Below, piece by piece: positions 18,325 to 28,200 of a stretch of 64,000 nucleotides of DNA. Position numbers and translations under genes: made by a program. Each line of letters starts with the position of its first letter. The first letter of the stretch is position 1. Origin of the DNA: Paenibacillus piscarius (GTDB lineage: Bacteria; Bacillota; Bacilli; Paenibacillales; Paenibacillaceae); NCBI RefSeq assembly GCF_022234545.1, contig NZ_JAIEUI010000001.1, forward strand, positions 230,799-294,798, written 5' to 3'. The notes below the pieces were generated by a model. That model had not been told where the DNA came from. It saw nothing but the letters and a program-made list of their open reading frames with translations, and did no database searches.

Positions 18325-19635
18325 GTGAAGAAAAAAAGTCTGGCCGCCGTCTTGTCCATCAGCTTAGCAGCGTTCGCCTTGTCGGCCTGCGGGAACGGAA
18401 ACAACAGCAGCAATAGCACCGCTGCACCATCGCCAACCACGGCAGCTGAACCGGCAGCTGCCCAGCCGGCAAGCGGCGAGAAGGTCGAGCTGACCTATGC
18501 GATCTGGGATTCCAACCAGGAGAAGGGCCTGCGGACCATTGCCGATGAATTCGAGGCCAAGAACCCGGACATCAAGGTCAACATTGAGGTAACCGGCTGG
18601 TCCGATTACTGGACGATGCTTGAGGCCGGGGCCACCGGAGGCTCACTGCCGGATGTCTTCTGGATGCACTCGAACGAGATTTACCGCTATGCCAGCAATG
18701 ATATGCTGCTGGATCTCACAGACCGGATCGGCAAGAGTGCCGAGGTGAAGCTGGAGAATTACCCGGAGGGCTTGAACCAGATCTATAATCTGAACGGCAA
18801 GCAGTACGCGGTTCCCAAGGATTTCGACACGATCGGGCTGTGGTACAACAAGACGCTGTTCGACCAGGCGGGCATTCAGCACCCGGATGAGAACTGGACC
18901 TGGGATGATCTGAAGCAGGCGGCCAAGGCGCTGACGAAGGACGGAGTCTACGGCTTCCTTGCCCCGCTGCATAATCAGGAGGGGTATTACAACTTCGTCT
19001 ATCAGAACGGCGGCACCATTATTACAACGGACAAAAAATCGGGCTACGATGACCCGAAGACGATCGAAGCACTTGATTTCTATATCGGCCTGGTGCGGGA
19101 AGGGCTGTCACCTGAAGTCTACGGCGATGCCGAGCGCGCCGATCTGCTGAAGAACGGCAAGGCGGCGATGGGCCTGTTCGGCTCCTGGAACCTGAGCGGC
19201 TTCACGGAGAATGAGTATATGGCGAAGAACTTCGATGTTGCCGTCCTGCCGAAGAAGGAGAAGCAGGCCTCGATCTATAACGGCCTCGGCAATGCGATCG
19301 ATGCCAAAACGAAGCATCCCGAAGAAGCATGGAAGCTCGTGGAGTACCTGAGCTCCAAGACCGGGCAGGAGCGCCAGGCAGAGCTGGGTGTAGCGATCTC
19401 CGCCTATAAAGGTGCGGCAGATCTATGGATCAGCTCCAACAAGAACTTCAACATCAAAGCCTTCGTCGATATGGTCGACTATGGCGTGATCCGCCCGTAT
19501 TCCAATACGACAGCAGTCTGGGAAGACAAGGCCTATGAAGCGCTTAAGCCTGCATTCTCCGGCAAGGTGCCGGTAGAGGAAGCTGCGAAGAATGCAGCGA
19601 AGGTGATGAACGAGAGTCTGGCCGAAGAGAAATAA
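18325..19635 (+). CDS. Sugar-binding lipoprotein (CUT1 importer)
   Basis: Solute-binding protein of about 436 residues in the family 1 fold. A Lys-rich signal and the lipobox LSAC give a lipid-anchored Cys, followed by an Asn/Ser/Ala/Pro linker. PDVFWMHSNE and PKDFDTIGLWYNKTLFDQAG are typical of oligosaccharide-binding proteins. GTG 18325 is chosen because GGGGG at 18312-18316 lies eight bases away; a TTG at 18310 is also in frame. It heads an operon with two permeases and a second binding protein. Cargo is unknown; a hemicellulose oligosaccharide is likely from the setting. Confidence 0.9.
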   Translation: MKKKSLAAVLSISLAAFALSACGNGNNSSNSTAAPSPTTAAEPAAAQPASGEKVELTYAIWDSNQEKGLRTIADEFEAKNPDIKVNIEVTGWSDYWTMLEAGATGGSLPDVFWMHSNEIYRYASNDMLLDLTDRIGKSAEVKLENYPEGLNQIYNLNGKQYAVPKDFDTIGLWYNKTLFDQAGIQHPDENWTWDDLKQAAKALTKDGVYGFLAPLHNQEGYYNFVYQNGGTIITTDKKSGYDDPKTIEALDFYIGLVREGLSPEVYGDAERADLLKNGKAAMGLFGSWNLSGFTENEYMAKNFDVAVLPKKEKQASIYNGLGNAIDAKTKHPEEAWKLVEYLSSKTGQERQAELGVAISAYKGAADLWISSNKNFNIKAFVDMVDYGVIRPYSNTTAVWEDKAYEALKPAFSGKVPVEEAAKNAAKVMNESLAEEK

Positions 19636-19650
19636 GCTTGAGACATAGAA

Positions 19651-19680
19651 CCGCGGCGACCTAAGGGTTGCCGCGGGTTT
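19651..19680 (+). terminator. Hairpin between binding-protein and permease genes
   Basis: ACCGCGGC and GCCGCGGGT pair around a short loop, followed by only TTTG. The weak T run suggests partial termination or mRNA end protection, which would give more binding protein than permease. Confidence 0.55.
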
Positions 19681-19747
19681 GACTGGAATTATAACGATGC
19701 GTCCCCTACAAGGACGGCAAATCCTTTTCCGTTTGAGAGGTGAGTTC

Positions 19748-20659
19748 ATGAATCATACTGTGAAGAGAAGAATTGGAGCTGCGACCCGGAACGAATGGTA
19801 CTGGGGCTGGCTGCTGATTGCGCCAACCATGCTCGGGCTGCTGGTGCTGAATTTTATCCCGATTATCCAGACTGCCTACCTGAGCTTCTTCAAGAGCGGG
19901 GACTTCGGCAGAGGCAACATCTATGTCGGATGGGACAACTACAACAAGCTGATTCATGATCCGCAGGTGTGGCACGCGGTCGGCAATACCCTGCTCTATA
20001 CCCTGCTGGTTGTGCCTGCGAGTGTGGCGGTTGCCATGCTGGTGGCCGTCCTCCTGAATGGCAAGCTGGCGGGCCGCTCGCTGTACCGCACCATCTACTT
20101 CATCCCGATGGTCGCGGCGCCCGCAGCGGTCACCATGGTCTGGCGGTGGATGTATAACCAGCATTACGGCCTGATGAATTACGGGCTGTCCCGGCTGGGG
20201 GTGCCGGCAGTCAACTGGACGACAGACCCGCGCATCGCGCTGATATCCATTGCGATTATCGGCATCTGGAGCGTGATCGGCTACAATATGGTGCTGCTGC
20301 TCGCCGGTCTGCAGGAGATTCCGAAGGATTTTTATGAAGCCTCTGATATTGACGGGGCCAGCCGGCTGCGCCAATTCTTCATGATTACACTGCCGCTGGT
20401 CTCGCCAACCCTGTTCTTCGTGGTGGTGACCTCGGTCATTCAGGCCATGCAGGTGTTCGATGTGATCTATATGATGATTGATGTGACCAACCCGGCCTAT
20501 GATCATACCGTATCGCTGGTGTATCTCTTCTATAACAATTCGTTCAAGTATTCGAACAAGGGCTACGGCTCGGCGATTGTACTGGTGCTGCTCACGCTGA
20601 TTATGATCATTACCTTCTTCCAGATGCGGGCGCAGAAGAAATGGGTCAACTACATGTAG
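19748..20659 (+). CDS. ABC sugar permease, MalF/UgpA type
   Basis: Membrane subunit of about 303 residues, with six helices predicted and the EAA loop EASDIDGASRLRQFFMITLP. The open frame extends back to 19679, but ATG 19748 with GAGAGGTGAG just before it fits better and keeps the gene clear of the hairpin upstream. The next permease starts 11 bases after the stop behind its own AGGAGGG. It should import the ligand bound by the lipoproteins at 18.3 and 21.6 kb. Confidence 0.92.
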   Translation: MNHTVKRRIGAATRNEWYWGWLLIAPTMLGLLVLNFIPIIQTAYLSFFKSGDFGRGNIYVGWDNYNKLIHDPQVWHAVGNTLLYTLLVVPASVAVAMLVAVLLNGKLAGRSLYRTIYFIPMVAAPAAVTMVWRWMYNQHYGLMNYGLSRLGVPAVNWTTDPRIALISIAIIGIWSVIGYNMVLLLAGLQEIPKDFYEASDIDGASRLRQFFMITLPLVSPTLFFVVVTSVIQAMQVFDVIYMMIDVTNPAYDHTVSLVYLFYNNSFKYSNKGYGSAIVLVLLTLIMIITFFQMRAQKKWVNYM

Positions 20660-20670
20660 GAGGGTGGACA

Positions 20671-21501
20671 ATGGACAATTCAAAACGCTTGAACCGCATT
20701 CTGGCCCACGCTGTGCTGCTCCTGGGAGCGGCCGCGATGATTCTGCCCTTCGCCTGGATGCTGCTGACCTCCTTCAAGACGGTCACGGAATCGACCTCGA
20801 TGAATCCGTTTGTATTCATTCCGCACACCTGGAGATGGGAGAATTACATAGAGGTATGGCGTCAGAACAACTTTTTGATCCTATACTGGAATACGTTTGC
20901 CATGATGGCTCTGCGGGTGCTCTGTGCGGTTCTGTTCAGCGCGATGGCGGCGTATGCTTTTGCCAGACTAAGATTCCCCGGCAGGGATGTGTGCTTCAGT
21001 CTGGTGCTGTTCCAGATGATGGTGCCGACCCAGATCTTTATCATCCCGCAATATCTGATGGTGGATGCGCTGGGGATGCGCAATACGATCTTTGCCCTGC
21101 TGTTCCCCGGGCTGGTCAGCGCCTTCGGCACGTTCCTGCTGCGGCAGTTCTTCATGGGCCTGCCGAAGGAGCTGGAGGAGGCGGCGAAGATCGACGGCTG
21201 CAATATCGGCCAGACCTTCGCCAGAATCATGCTGCCGCTGGTCCGCTCCGGCCTGGTGGCGCTCGGCATCTTCACCGCACTGTTCTCCTTCAAGGACCTG
21301 ATGTGGCCGATGATCGTCAACACCAGCTCGGATGCGGCCACCCTGTCCTCGGCGCTGGCGAAGATCCAGAGCGCCTTCTCTGTGGACTATCCCGAGCTGA
21401 TGGCGGCTTCCGTGCTGGCCATCTGGCCGATGCTGCTGGTCTACATTCTGTTCCAGCGGCAGTTCATCGAAGGCATTGCCACCTCGGGCGGCAAGCTCTG
21501 A
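20671..21501 (+). CDS. ABC sugar permease, MalG/UgpE type
   Basis: Second permease of the importer, 276 residues, with the EAA loop EAAKIDGCNIGQTFARIMLP and the C-terminal RQFIEGIATSGGKL that is typical of MalG-like proteins. ATG 20671 follows AGGAGGGT; the in-frame ATG at 20641 lies inside the previous gene and lacks a site. No ATPase gene follows, so an ATPase coded elsewhere (MsmX-like) must energise it. Confidence 0.92.
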   Translation: MDNSKRLNRILAHAVLLLGAAAMILPFAWMLLTSFKTVTESTSMNPFVFIPHTWRWENYIEVWRQNNFLILYWNTFAMMALRVLCAVLFSAMAAYAFARLRFPGRDVCFSLVLFQMMVPTQIFIIPQYLMVDALGMRNTIFALLFPGLVSAFGTFLLRQFFMGLPKELEEAAKIDGCNIGQTFARIMLPLVRSGLVALGIFTALFSFKDLMWPMIVNTSSDAATLSSALAKIQSAFSVDYPELMAASVLAIWPMLLVYILFQRQFIEGIATSGGKL

Positions 21502-21568
21502 ACACCGTTGACGGGAACGGCGGTGTCCGCCAGAATAAAGAGAGAACCGCTGAAGGAGGGAGGGACCC

Positions 21569-22879
21569 ATGATGGGGAGAAGACCCGGGAGGCTGTACGC
21601 TGCTGTAATGCTGATGCTGCTGCTCTGTGCGCTGGCTGGCTGTGACGTGCAAGGGCGCACAGAACCTTCCCTTCTGATCAAGGATGCGCCCGGAGAAGGC
21701 GAGCCCGTCACCCTGCGGTACTCCAGCTATCTGCTGGACACGGCGCAGGCGGGCAAGGTGTATTTCGATGCCATTGCTGAATTCGAACGGCTGCATCCCG
21801 GGATTAAGATTGAAGCCGACTTCATTCAGAATAACAATTATACCGCAGGGATCAAGATCCGGCTGCTGGGCGGCGAGAGGGTGGATGTGTTCGATACGTG
21901 GTCGCCCAGCCTGTTCGAGGAATTCCGCGCCCTGCGGAGCGATATGTACCTGGACCTGACCGGGGCTGAGTTCCTTAAGGAATTCTATCCCAATTCGCTT
22001 CTGCCGGTCACCATTGACGGCAGGGTGTACGGCGCGCCCGAGGTGATGCACAGCGACGGGCTGCTCTACAACAAGACCCTGTTCGATGAGCTGGGACTGG
22101 CTGTCCCGCGCACCTGGGACGAGTTCCTGGCGCTCTGCCTGAAGCTGAAGGAGGCCGGGGTGATCCCGGTGGCGATGGATGCAGAGTGGTCGACGGCCCA
22201 GTTCTTCTGGGGCTCAATCATGTCGGATAACGGGGCGGATGCCGCCTGGACGAAGCAGCTGGAGAGCGGGGAGGTCGCGATCAGTGATCCGGTGTTTGTC
22301 GATGCCATCAAGAAGCACCGGGAGATTATTGACCGGGGACTGGTGCCGCCCAACTGGAAGAGCCTGAAGCATGAGCAGGCGAAGGATCTGGTAGGGGCGG
22401 GCCGGGCGGCCATGATCATTACCGGCACCTGGGACATTCCCAGCATCAAGGAGCGGAATCCGGCCCAGGATATCCGCTTCATGATGGTGCCGGGCAGTGT
22501 GCGGACGGTGCCGAACATCAATGTCGGCACGTACCGGGTGATCAGCTCGCGGACGGAGCATCCTGAGGAGGCCAAGCAGTTCGTGGCGTTCATGAACGGC
22601 AGGGCGACGCAGGAGAAGCTGGCCGCAGGCGCTCTTGCGGTGCCATCGGTCATCTCGGCACCGACCGACCGGAGCGATTCGGTCTCATCCATTGCCGCAG
22701 CAGTGACGCGCGAGGATGCCACGCTGTATTGGCCGCATACGGTATCCACCGAATCGCTCCAGGTGAAGATTCTGGAGGGTGTCAACCAGTATCTTGCCGG
22801 GCAGCCGCTGGAGACCGCCCTGGCCGGCATCCAGCAGGCGATTGATGAAGCCGCCGCGAAGCGGCGGGCAGCCAGGTAG
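21569..22879 (+). CDS. Second sugar-binding lipoprotein of the same operon
   Basis: A 436-residue family 1 solute-binding protein with signal peptide and lipobox ALAGC. MHSDGLLYNKTLFDELGLAV is the usual ligand-site neighbourhood. Position is unusual: it closes an operon that already opens with a binding protein (18.3 kb), and the two are not close copies. It may widen the ligand range or bind for signalling. Two ATG codons stand together (21569 and 21572) after AAGGAGGGAGGG; either may serve. Confidence 0.88.
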   Translation: MMGRRPGRLYAAVMLMLLLCALAGCDVQGRTEPSLLIKDAPGEGEPVTLRYSSYLLDTAQAGKVYFDAIAEFERLHPGIKIEADFIQNNNYTAGIKIRLLGGERVDVFDTWSPSLFEEFRALRSDMYLDLTGAEFLKEFYPNSLLPVTIDGRVYGAPEVMHSDGLLYNKTLFDELGLAVPRTWDEFLALCLKLKEAGVIPVAMDAEWSTAQFFWGSIMSDNGADAAWTKQLESGEVAISDPVFVDAIKKHREIIDRGLVPPNWKSLKHEQAKDLVGAGRAAMIITGTWDIPSIKERNPAQDIRFMMVPGSVRTVPNINVGTYRVISSRTEHPEEAKQFVAFMNGRATQEKLAAGALAVPSVISAPTDRSDSVSSIAAAVTREDATLYWPHTVSTESLQVKILEGVNQYLAGQPLETALAGIQQAIDEAAAKRRAAR

Positions 22880-22962
22880 CTGGCGGAAGGAAACAGGGGA
22901 AGCTCCAGCGAATATAAGAATGAAGGCAATTAAACAGTACAGAGATTTGAGGGGTAGAACTA

Positions 22963-24078
22963 ATGGTGACTTACAGAACAGCAGCTCCGCATGAGCGCGA
23001 GGCGTACATAGATTTGGCCAATTATGCTTTTCGCCTGGATTTTGAGACCTTGATGCCCAAGGCGTATGACAAAGGGGTTGATACTTCAGCGCTGCATAAG
23101 GTGGCGGATGAGGAGGGCAGGCTGCGCGCACAGGTGGCGGTCTTCCCGGAAACATTGCGGGTAGGCGACAGTATCCTGCGGGCCGGCTATTTGGGTACCG
23201 TCTCGGTTCATCCGCGGGCCCGAGGCGAAGGGCATATGAAGGCGCTCATGAACCTGTGGCTGGAAGAGCTGCAGGGAACCTGTGATATGGTTGTACTATA
23301 CGGACAGCGCCAGCGTTACGAGTATTTCGGTTTTACGCTGGGCGGTGTAAAGCTCAAGTATTCCATTGGAGAGGCCAATGTGCGACATGGCTTAAGGCAG
23401 GTGGACGCGGCTGGAATCACCTTCAGCCCGTTGTTCGAGATTGAAGGCGGAGCAAAATTTGCGTACAGCATGAACACCTCACGGTTGGCTTATGTGGAAC
23501 GTAAGATGGAGCATTTGCCGTTAATATTCAGCTCTCTTCATCAGAAGGCCCTCGGCGTTCTGGATCAGGACAAGCTGATCGGGTATCTGGTTGTTAATGA
23601 AGCGGGGAATGAAGTCTCTGAATTCGCGGTGGAGCAGCCGGGCGATATTGCACGGACCCTCAAGGCTTACATGGATTACAGCAGCAATGCACCATTAACG
23701 ATGTGTGCGCCGGAATATGAGCTTCCGCTGAATGCCGCTCTTGGCAGCATTGCTGAAGAGATTGTGATCGAGAACTCGGATATGTATCATATCCTCGATT
23801 TTGCCAGCGTGCTCCAAGCTTACCTGGCGCTCAAATGCAGAACCATAGGGATTATCCATGGGGAATTCTCCGCAGTGATGGACGGCCAGCCGGTGACGGC
23901 GCGGGTGGACGCAGAGGGGGTTACGGTTGAGCGGTCAGCCCGGCCGGATGCCGTAATTCTTGACCGGCAGCAGGCCCAGGCGCTGCTGCTTACGCAGCAC
24001 AGCCGTTATATGGCCGTACCTGCACCCGCAGGCTGGTTCCCGCTGCCTCTGTTCTGGTACAAGAGTGATAAATACTGA
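22963..24078 (+). CDS. Eis-like GNAT acetyltransferase with SCP2-like tail
   Basis: Predicted cytoplasmic N-acetyltransferase of 371 residues. The N-terminal GNAT domain has the acetyl-CoA loop SVHPRARGEGHMKALM near residue 85-100. A second GNAT-like half and a C-terminal sterol-carrier-like domain from about residue 285 complete the Eis pattern. Eis proteins acetylate amines such as aminoglycosides in some bacteria, but the natural substrate here is unknown. GAGGGG stands about eight bases before the ATG. It follows the importer by 83 bases and has no clear link to sugar use. Confidence 0.85.
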   Translation: MVTYRTAAPHEREAYIDLANYAFRLDFETLMPKAYDKGVDTSALHKVADEEGRLRAQVAVFPETLRVGDSILRAGYLGTVSVHPRARGEGHMKALMNLWLEELQGTCDMVVLYGQRQRYEYFGFTLGGVKLKYSIGEANVRHGLRQVDAAGITFSPLFEIEGGAKFAYSMNTSRLAYVERKMEHLPLIFSSLHQKALGVLDQDKLIGYLVVNEAGNEVSEFAVEQPGDIARTLKAYMDYSSNAPLTMCAPEYELPLNAALGSIAEEIVIENSDMYHILDFASVLQAYLALKCRTIGIIHGEFSAVMDGQPVTARVDAEGVTVERSARPDAVILDRQQAQALLLTQHSRYMAVPAPAGWFPLPLFWYKSDKY

Positions 24079-24215
24079 TTATCCATCCTTTGCGCGATAA
24101 TCCCGACTAGTCCTAGTTTTCCCGGACAATCTACAAGCCGGAGCCGGGCGCATACGCTCCTGCCTTCGGCTTGCTCCGCTTGTTGAGGAAAGAACGAACC
24201 CTTTCGTTGCAATCT

Positions 24216-24480
24216 GAGGGATTTATCCCTTTCATTTCGGCATACAGCCTGCATTCGCCGGATTCAGAGGGATTTATCCCTTTCATTTCGGCATACAGCC
24301 CGCCTTCGCCGGATTCAGAGGGATTTATCCCTTTCATTTCGGCATACAGCCCGCCTTCGCCGGATTCAGGGGGATTTATCCCTTTCATTTCGGCACTCAG
24401 CCCGCCTTCGCCGGATCCAGAGGGATTTATCCCTTTCATTTCGGCATACAGCCCGCCTTCGCCGAACTCTGAGGGCTTCC
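24216..24480. repeat. 51-bp tandem array 1 (five units)
   Basis: Units begin at 24216, 24267, 24318, 24369 and 24420, with a partial sixth at 24471, exactly 51 bases apart. Each opens with a near-palindrome GAGGGATTTATCCCT and has a CCGCCTTCGCCGG stretch near its end. The array fills most of the gap (24079-24607) between two convergent genes. An open frame on the minus strand gives a 17-residue repeat containing MKGINPSES, but there is no convincing start site, so I do not call a protein. Confidence 0.9.
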
Positions 24481-24607
24481 ACTTACTAGTTGCTGTCCCG
24501 AACTGCTTCGCTGCCGATCAGGTATTCCCCCGGAGTTCCCTTTCACTTGTCGTCCAGTCAGGGCTCCCGGCATCACCCCGGTGCCCCAACCTTCCTGCCA
24601 TTCCCGC

Positions 24608-26215
24608 CTAGATCGACTTGCGGAATTCGGCCGGTGTCATGCCCGCGAAGTTGCGGAACAGCTTGATGAAGTAGCTGACATTGTCATAGCTTAGCTGCTC
24701 GGCGATCTCCACGACCGTCAGGTTCGTCTGGTTGAGGAGGTCGCGGGCCTGTTCCATTTTCAGCCTGGTCACGTACTCAATGAAGGTCAGCCCGGTCTCG
24801 GTCTTGAACATCCGGCTGAAATGGGTGGGATTCAGGCCAAGCCGCCGGGCCATCTCATCCATGCCGACCTTCTCGTGGGTATGGTTCATGACATAACGTT
24901 TGGCTTCGGCCACCTCTTTGCGGACACTCTGCTTCCACATCGAGCGCAGCATCAGAATCTTGTCCTTCAGGAATTCCTCCAGCCATTCCATCAGCTGATC
25001 CAGCGTTTCGAACTCCTGGATGGAGCGCTGATGCCGCTCACTGCTGAAGTTGCTGACGAAGTTCTGCATCACTACATATTTCAGCTCCAGCTCCATCACC
25101 ATTTTGAGCAGCCAGCTTTTGACACTCTCCACCGGATATTTCTGCTCCCCGATATACTGCTTGACCTCTCTGACCTTCGCCGCAATCTGCGCGCTGTCCT
25201 CCTGCTGGATACAATCCCTTAGCTGCTGCAGAATTTCCGAGTAATGCACGAACAGGTCCTCGCTGCTGGTCCTGACTGGGGTCAGCTTCATAATCGCACC
25301 TTCTGCGGTATAGAAGCGCAAGGCATGGGCATCCAGCAACGCCTGAAGCTGCTTCTTCAGCTCTATCAGACTTGGTGTAACCTCCCCGTAAAAAAAAGAA
25401 ATCCCCATCCGCAGATGCTGCTTCGACTTCTTCTGAACATGCAGAAGCTGGTTACGGTAATCCTCATAGAGATTGCGGACCAGCAGGTGCGGCAGGGGGA
25501 GGAAGAGGATGAATTGCCGTTCGGTGAACGCGAACTGGATCATGCCGTCAATCTCCAGGAATTCCTGGAGGATATTATCCATCACGAACTGCAGATTCAC
25601 CGCTCCGCCGAACCGGCGTTCCAGCTCATAGGAGCGCTCCGGGAGCGCCAGCACCGGCAGGTACGGAATGCCACGCTCCAGCCTGATTCCCATCACCTCG
25701 GCCTGTCTGAACCACTCCGCTTCATCCCAGACCGGCTGCTCCATGAACATGCGGATGAATCTCGTCCGGATCGCAGCATGGTTCTGGCTGACCAGCTTCT
25801 CCATCTGCAGATAATGGTCGCGGGATTTCACCTTGGCCTCCAGGCGGCTGACCGCTTCAGTCAATACGGCAATCACCTGATCAATCTGCAGGCTCTCCTT
25901 CAGGATATATTCGGCGACATTCAGCTTCACCGCCTTCTGGGCATATTCGAACTCCCCGTGGCAGGACAGGATGATCGTCTGCAGCTGGGGGTTCAGCTCC
26001 CGCGCTTTCGCGATCAGCTCCAGCCCGTCCATCGCCGGCATCCCGATATCGGTCAGCAGGATATCGGGCCGGCAGCGCTGGCAGGCCTCCCAGGCCTCCC
26101 GGCCATCCGAGCAGGACGCTGATAATTCCAGGCCAAGGGTATCCCAGGGAATGGAGGCGCTTAAGTATTCCAGCACCGGATAATGATCGTCAGCTAATAC
26201 TACTTTATAGGTCAT
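24608..26215 (-). CDS. YesN-type response regulator, REC plus AraC HTH
   Basis: A 535-residue regulator. The receiver domain has Asp56 in LLTDIGMPAMDG, and the C-terminal AraC domain spans about 437-533 (VGMDEMARRLGLNPTHFSRMF, then IAEQLSYDNVSYFIKLF). Its start overlaps the kinase stop by 11 bases on the minus strand, so the pair is coupled. The importer and beta-glucuronidase operon that diverges from the kinase at 28.2 kb is its probable target. The domain call is firm; the target is positional inference. Confidence 0.92.
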   Translation of the reverse strand: MTYKVVLADDHYPVLEYLSASIPWDTLGLELSASCSDGREAWEACQRCRPDILLTDIGMPAMDGLELIAKARELNPQLQTIILSCHGEFEYAQKAVKLNVAEYILKESLQIDQVIAVLTEAVSRLEAKVKSRDHYLQMEKLVSQNHAAIRTRFIRMFMEQPVWDEAEWFRQAEVMGIRLERGIPYLPVLALPERSYELERRFGGAVNLQFVMDNILQEFLEIDGMIQFAFTERQFILFLPLPHLLVRNLYEDYRNQLLHVQKKSKQHLRMGISFFYGEVTPSLIELKKQLQALLDAHALRFYTAEGAIMKLTPVRTSSEDLFVHYSEILQQLRDCIQQEDSAQIAAKVREVKQYIGEQKYPVESVKSWLLKMVMELELKYVVMQNFVSNFSSERHQRSIQEFETLDQLMEWLEEFLKDKILMLRSMWKQSVRKEVAEAKRYVMNHTHEKVGMDEMARRLGLNPTHFSRMFKTETGLTFIEYVTRLKMEQARDLLNQTNLTVVEIAEQLSYDNVSYFIKLFRNFAGMTPAEFRKSI

Positions 26216-28007
26216 TCTTATCCGCTCCTATCCGCTTCACAGGCATAATTAATTGTACGGTTGTGCGGTACCCGCGAACGCTCTCAATCTCCATCTCGAA
26301 GCGTTCCCCGTAGATGAGCTTCAACCGCTGATACACATTAATGAGTCCGATGCCGCGGCGTGAAGTCTCTGCTGCCGGCATCCCGGCCGCTCCGATGGCC
26401 TCAATCTCCTCATCCTTCTGCCGCAGATGCCGGATTAATGCAGCCAGCGTAGGCTCCTCCATACCCGCTCCGTTGTCTTCAACTGTAATCGTAAGTGTAG
26501 CCTGCTGTCGTCTGATCGTAATCCCAATTCTGCCCCCGCTCTGCAGGAATCCGTGCTTGTAGGCATTCTCAATGATCGGCTGGAGGATGAACCTCGGCAC
26601 CGTCTCCAGCAGCAGCTCTTTGTCCGCATCAATAACGTAATCCGTCGGATATCTCATAGTGAACCGCATCAGCTCCATATACTGCTTCGCGAAATCCAGC
26701 TCACTGGCAATGGACACGAATTCCTCCCGGCTGGTGAAGCTGGCCCGTAGCATGGCGGAGAGCGAGCCGACAACCGCAGCATTCTCCTCATCCTGCTTCA
26801 GCAGCAGCTTCATGCGGATCGAGCTGAGCACATTGAACAGGAAATGCGGGTTGATCTGAGCCTGCAGCATCGCAAGCTCCGCCTGGCGCTTCAGCTCCTG
26901 CTCCGTCTCCACCTGCTGGAGCATCTGCTGCACCCGGTCCAGCATGTTATCGAAGGACAGTCCCAGACTGCCGATCTCATCGGCCCCCCGGATGCCCGAG
27001 CGCACCATCAGGTCCCCATCCTCCACCCGGCGGGCCGCCTTGCCCAGAACAAGGACAGGCTTGGTGAATCTCCGCAGCAGAACCGTCAGCGCGAACAGAA
27101 AGCTGACGGCGAACCCCGTCTGAATCAACAGGCCGGTACGGTTTATCCCGTTCAACCGTTCTGTCAGCTGCTCATAGGGAGCAACACTGATGAGTCTCCA
27201 CCTCGCAAATTTCAGCGGCAGGGATAGGAGGAGCTGATTCTCCCCCTTGAACTTGACGATGTCAGGGAACGCCAGCTCATCCATAGGCAGCAGCTTCTCA
27301 AAGCTTGTGCCGATAAGCGCCGGGTTCCGGTTCGACAGGATCCGTTCCTGATCATCCAGCAGATACACGTCCTCTTCTAATGAAGCGAACCGTTCGCGGA
27401 TCGAGGCTTCACTGCGGCTGACAATCAGGTAGGCATAAGGGGAAGCAGAGGCTTCTTCTCTTAATGCACGCGCTGTCATGAAGACATACGGCTGCTCTTC
27501 CTTCAGCGAGGTCAGATAATTGGCCTCGGCCCCCATGAATAAGGTGTCATACGGCGGGAGCTGCTCCAGCTCCCCGAACCAGGGCTGCCTGATGAATTCA
27601 CGCGGATCATAGTCATAGAAGGAATAATCGGAGTACGCATGTCCGAGCTTGTCCAGCAGTGTAATCCTGAGATCAATCGTGTCTCCGGCTACCTGCTCCA
27701 GACGGCTGGTCAGGGTTCTCGCGGCTACCGGATTGGTCTTGGCCTCCTCCAGCAGCGTTTTGATCTCCGGGTCGAAGTGAACGAAATTCGAGACCGACAC
27801 CATCTCCTCGAAGATGACATCAATCTGCGACTGGACGATTCTCAGGGACTGCGTGGCTTTCTCCAGGGAATGCTCCCGGATAATGAGCTTGGAGTAGACA
27901 TTTGTAATATAGAGCATCCCCAGCGCAGGGATCACCAGACAGGCGATCGAGGTCAGAATAAGCTTTTGCCGGAAGGATAGCTGACTGAGCCTGAAATTTC
28001 CTTTCAT
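26205..28007 (-). CDS. YesM-type sensor histidine kinase
   Basis: A 600-residue membrane kinase. Helices lie at about 15-35 and 291-311 around an extracellular region. HAMP follows (RRFTKPVLVLGKAARRVEDG), then AQINPHFLFNVLSS with His388, the N box PIIENAYKHG and DNGAGM. It is divergent from a permease, permease, binding-protein and beta-glucuronidase operon, so it may respond to a glucuronic-acid-containing oligosaccharide. It is encoded upstream of, and overlaps, its regulator. Confidence 0.92.
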   Translation of the reverse strand: MKGNFRLSQLSFRQKLILTSIACLVIPALGMLYITNVYSKLIIREHSLEKATQSLRIVQSQIDVIFEEMVSVSNFVHFDPEIKTLLEEAKTNPVAARTLTSRLEQVAGDTIDLRITLLDKLGHAYSDYSFYDYDPREFIRQPWFGELEQLPPYDTLFMGAEANYLTSLKEEQPYVFMTARALREEASASPYAYLIVSRSEASIRERFASLEEDVYLLDDQERILSNRNPALIGTSFEKLLPMDELAFPDIVKFKGENQLLLSLPLKFARWRLISVAPYEQLTERLNGINRTGLLIQTGFAVSFLFALTVLLRRFTKPVLVLGKAARRVEDGDLMVRSGIRGADEIGSLGLSFDNMLDRVQQMLQQVETEQELKRQAELAMLQAQINPHFLFNVLSSIRMKLLLKQDEENAAVVGSLSAMLRASFTSREEFVSIASELDFAKQYMELMRFTMRYPTDYVIDADKELLLETVPRFILQPIIENAYKHGFLQSGGRIGITIRRQQATLTITVEDNGAGMEEPTLAALIRHLRQKDEEIEAIGAAGMPAAETSRRGIGLINVYQRLKLIYGERFEMEIESVRGYRTTVQLIMPVKRIGADKNDL

Positions 28008-28144
28008 TTATACCCCTCCAGTGATTGACCTGTACAAGCCTATCGTACTTGATTCTGGCATACGCCTCATCCAACAATTTTTTCATTTTAGAAAAAATAA
28101 TGCTATACAAACTTTTCACCATAGATAAATTCGTTGCATGTGGA

Positions 28145-28166
28145 TGAAAACGCTCACTTCTATAAT
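28145..28166 (+). promoter_or_regulatory. cre-like site and -10 box of the glucuronide importer operon
   Basis: TGAAAACGCTCACT at 28145-28158 matches 13 of 14 positions of the CcpA cre consensus TGWNANCGNTNWCA. A perfect TATAAT follows at 28161-28166. A TTGCAT at 28134 is too far (21 bases) to be a normal -35, so activation by the neighbouring regulator is plausible, with carbon repression acting at the cre. Confidence 0.5.
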
Positions 28167-28200
28167 AAAGACATCCAAAAAATAAAACGAGGTGGATCAA

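Noticed and set aside
24131..24439. Minus-strand 102-residue ORF with a repeated MKGINPSES motif
   Set aside because: It arises because the 51-base period keeps the frame open. There is no ribosome site and the frame follows the repeat exactly; I treat it as non-coding repeat DNA, though translation cannot be excluded.
24079..24607. Coding gene between the acetyltransferase and the response regulator
   Set aside because: The only long frames follow the tandem repeat, and the flanks show no start sites or domain-like sequence.
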